Shown here: in pieces, positions 62,220-64,000 of the stretch
Layout of the letters: each line of letters begins with the position of its first letter
Position numbering within the stretch: position 1 is the stretch's first letter
Assembly (NCBI RefSeq): GCF_026341515.1
Contig: NZ_JAPEOK010000001.1
Location: forward strand, 3,224,001-3,288,000
Source of the DNA: Streptomyces sp. NBC_00878
GTDB taxonomy: Bacteria > Actinomycetota > Actinomycetes > Streptomycetales > Streptomycetaceae
Length of the DNA: 64,000 nucleotides
Reading direction: 5' to 3'
Made by a program: the position numbers and the translations under genes
The notes under the pieces: generated by a model
The model's database searches: none
What the model was told of the DNA's origin: nothing
Seen by the model: the letters and a program-made list of their open reading frames with translations, nothing else

Positions 62220-63422
62220 TCAGGCCTTTGGTACCCGCACGATCAGTGCGTCACCCTGCCCGCCGCCACCGCACAGCGCGGCAGCGCCCACGCCGCCGCC
62301 GCGCCGCTTCAGTTCGAGGGCGAGGTGCAGGACGAGCCGGGCGCCGGACATGCCGATCGGGTGACCGAGGGCGATGGCGCCGCCGTTGACGTTCACCTTT
62401 TCCGTGGAAACCCCGAGGTCCTTCATTGACTGGACCCCGACGGCGGCGAAGGCTTCGTTGATCTCGATCAGGTCAAGATCCTCGACGCCGATGCCCTCCT
62501 TCTTCAGCGCGTGCTGGATCGCGTTCGACGGTTGCGACTGCAATGAGTTGTCGGGTCCCGCGACGTTCCCGTGGGCGCCGATCTCCGCGATCCACTCCAG
62601 GCCGAGCTCCTGCGCCTTGGTCTTGCTCATGACGACGACGGCGGCCGCCCCGTCGGAGATCTGGGAGGCCGAACCGGCCGTGATCGTGCCGTCCTTCGTG
62701 AACGCGGGCCGCAGCTTGCCCAACGACTCGGTGGTCGTCTCACCGCGGATGCCCTCGTCCTCGCTGAAGACGACGGGCTCACCCTTGCGCTGCGGAATCT
62801 CCACCGGAGTGATCTCCGCCTCGAAGAGGCCGTTCTTCCGCGCGGCGGCGGCCCGCTGGTGCGAGAGGGCCGAGAAGTCGTCCTGCTCGGGCCGCAGGAT
62901 GCCGAGGCGCGTGTTGTGCTTCTCGGTCGACTCGCCCATGGCGATGTTCTCGAAGGCGTCGGTCAGCCCGTCATACGCCATGGCGTCGAGCATCTCGATC
63001 GCGCCGTACTTGTAGCCCTCCCGGGACTTCGGCAGCAGGTGGGGGGCGTTGGTCATCGACTCCTGGCCGCCCGCCACGACCACGTCGAACTCGCCGGCGC
63101 GGATCAGCTGGTCCGCGAGCGCGATGGCGTCGAGGCCCGACAGGCACACCTTGTTGATGGTGAGCGCCGGGACGCTCATCGGGATGCCCGCCTTGACCGC
63201 GGCCTGGCGTGCCGGGATCTGCCCTGCCCCGGCCTGGAGCACCTGGCCCATGATCACGTACTGCACCTGGTCGCCACCGATACCCGCACGGTCGAGGGCG
63301 GCCTTGATCGCGAAACCACCGAGGTCGGCGCCGGAGAAGGACTTCAGAGAGCCCAGCAGCCGCCCCATGGGCGTGCGGGCGCCCGCGACGATCACCGAGG
63401 TTGTGCTGTTCGTTCCAGACAT
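62220..63422 (-). CDS. Acetyl-CoA acetyltransferase (thiolase)
   Basis: A 400-residue thiolase. It joins two acetyl-CoA to acetoacetyl-CoA, or works in the degradative direction. The acylated Cys is C93 ([14 protein letters not shown]). [23 protein letters not shown] (catalytic His) and the second Cys in ALCGGGGQG complete the active site. The length and motifs fit biosynthetic/degradative short-chain thiolases (AtoB-like). ATG at 63422 follows AGGGG at 11 bases. The genes on both sides act on methylmalonyl-CoA metabolism. Confidence 0.95.
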   Translation of the reverse strand: MSGTNSTTSVIVAGARTPMGRLLGSLKSFSGADLGGFAIKAALDRAGIGGDQVQYVIMGQVLQAGAGQIPARQAAVKAGIPMSVPALTINKVCLSGLDAIALADQLIRAGEFDVVVAGGQESMTNAPHLLPKSREGYKYGAIEMLDAMAYDGLTDAFENIAMGESTEKHNTRLGILRPEQDDFSALSHQRAAAARKNGLFEAEITPVEIPQRKGEPVVFSEDEGIRGETTTESLGKLRPAFTKDGTITAGSASQISDGAAAVVVMSKTKAQELGLEWIAEIGAHGNVAGPDNSLQSQPSNAIQHALKKEGIGVEDLDLIEINEAFAAVGVQSMKDLGVSTEKVNVNGGAIALGHPIGMSGARLVLHLALELKRRGGGVGAAALCGGGGQGDALIVRVPKA

Positions 63423-63568
63423 GAGGTGCGATCCCCTTTCAGCTGCACAGCTGAGGAGTGAACGAGGGTTTACTTCGAATGTACTGAGCGGTACGACGCC
63501 CGTCATCCGGCCAGGTGTGTGATCGCGCGCACGTTGCGTAACCACCTCCGGAGCGCTGCACTAGCACC

Positions 63569-64000
63569 ATGCTGACGCGAATCGACCACATCGGGATCGC
63601 TTGCTTCGACCTCGACAAAACTGTCGAGTTCTACCGGGCGACGTACGGCTTCGAGGTCTACCACTCCGAGATCAACGAGGAGCAGGGCGTACGCGAGGCC
63701 ATGCTCAAGATCAACGAGACGTCCGACGGAGGCGCCTCCTACCTTCAGCTCCTCGAGCCCACCCGCGAGGACTCCGCAGTCGGAAAATGGCTGGCCAAGA
63801 ACGGTGAGGGCGTGCACCACATCGCCTTCGGCACGGCGGATGTGGACGCGGACGCGGCCGCCATCGGGGACAAGGGCGTACGGGTGCTGTACGAGGAGCC
63901 GCGCAGGGGTTCGATGGGGTCGCGCATCACCTTTCTGCATCCAAAGGATTGCCACGGCGTCCTGACAGAACTGGTCACATCGGCGCCCGTTGAGTCACCT
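63569..64000 (+). CDS. mce: Methylmalonyl-CoA epimerase, 3' end beyond window
   Basis: The first 144 residues of a VOC-fold epimerase that converts S- to R-methylmalonyl-CoA. It has metal ligand His7 (RIDHIGIACFDL), Leu/Gln at ASYLQLLEP, His in GVHHIAFGTADV, and FLHPKDCHGVLTELV. The gene is open at the window end. ATG at 63569 is the only reasonable start, although CCGGAG lies 15 bases away. Divergent from the thiolase; the 146-base spacer holds both promoters. Confidence 0.93.
   Translation, partial: MLTRIDHIGIACFDLDKTVEFYRATYGFEVYHSEINEEQGVREAMLKINETSDGGASYLQLLEPTREDSAVGKWLAKNGEGVHHIAFGTADVDADAAAIGDKGVRVLYEEPRRGSMGSRITFLHPKDCHGVLTELVTSAPVESP

Overview
The window is high-GC actinobacterial DNA and almost certainly Streptomyces. 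The reasons are the very high third-position GC, the frequent GTG and TTG starts, the four-base stop/start overlaps, the dispersed 'GGGGCGCGGGGAACTGCGCGA' type intergenic repeat, and a gene set typical of the conserved chromosome core: the GlgE pathway, icmA, and DUF6230/DUF6114. From memory, the order resembles an inverted copy of the S. coelicolor stretch from methylmalonyl-CoA epimerase to the glg/tre cluster. That is recollection, not a search result.

Layout. (1) 1-3000 is an accessory scrap yard: the end of an XRE-type regulator, a coupled pair of small Streptomyces proteins, a decayed polymorphic-toxin C-terminus, an apparently intact Imm10-type immunity gene and a frameshifted integrase fragment. 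(2) 3015-15667 is the alpha-glucan module. glgP lies on the minus strand, a secreted subtilase sits in the gap, and glgE-treS-mak-glgB lie on the plus strand. TreS and Mak make maltose-1-phosphate, GlgE polymerises it, GlgB branches the product and GlgP degrades it. (3) 15836-19006 holds a HelD/HelR-like RNA polymerase-associated ATPase and a coupled merR-thioredoxin pair. (4) 19337-23775 holds a dicarboxylate carrier and a divergent two-component pair, with a TnpB fragment between them. (5) 23950-27207 is a CUT1 sugar ABC importer. (6) 27283-35239 holds a PPOX-fold flavin/F420 oxidoreductase, an XRE regulator and central carbon genes (pfkA, pta-ackA, pyk). (7) 35386-37959 is a three-gene secreted/membrane cassette (DUF6230, DUF6114, Pro/Ser/Thr-rich protein) with a palindromic operator pair in front. 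(8) 38580-42747 holds a CnoX-like thioredoxin-TPR protein, a TetR regulator, icmA (with isobutyryl-CoA mutase specificity residues) and a DUF3817 protein. (9) 42814-45802 holds a MarR gene, an MFS exporter and a divergent DUF5937-ArsR regulator. (10) 45966-49748 is a cslA-glxA pair (cell-surface glycan synthase plus radical copper oxidase) bracketed by inverted copies of a dispersed repeat. (11) 50189-53704 holds a thiamine-binding-like protein, a second DUF3817 protein, three tandem AIM24 paralogues and a MarR regulator. (12) 53724-56687 is a two-component system divergent from a PepSY protein, with phased CTTCAG repeats between them. (13) 56811-61163 holds an XRE-STAND NTPase-WD40 protein divergent from a small secreted protein. 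(14) 61180-64000 holds meaB, a thiolase and the start of methylmalonyl-CoA epimerase.

Most of the window is ordinary core genome. The stretches that differ from expectation are the toxin/immunity remnants, the Lys/Ala/Thr-rich extension on GlgE, the 8-bp tandem array upstream of glgP, the TnpB scrap inside the dct locus, the repeat-bracketed cslA-glxA pair, the DUF6230/DUF6114 cassette, the AIM24 triplet and the XRE-STAND-WD40 protein with its small secreted neighbour. No complete mobile element, CRISPR array, rRNA or tRNA gene was seen.
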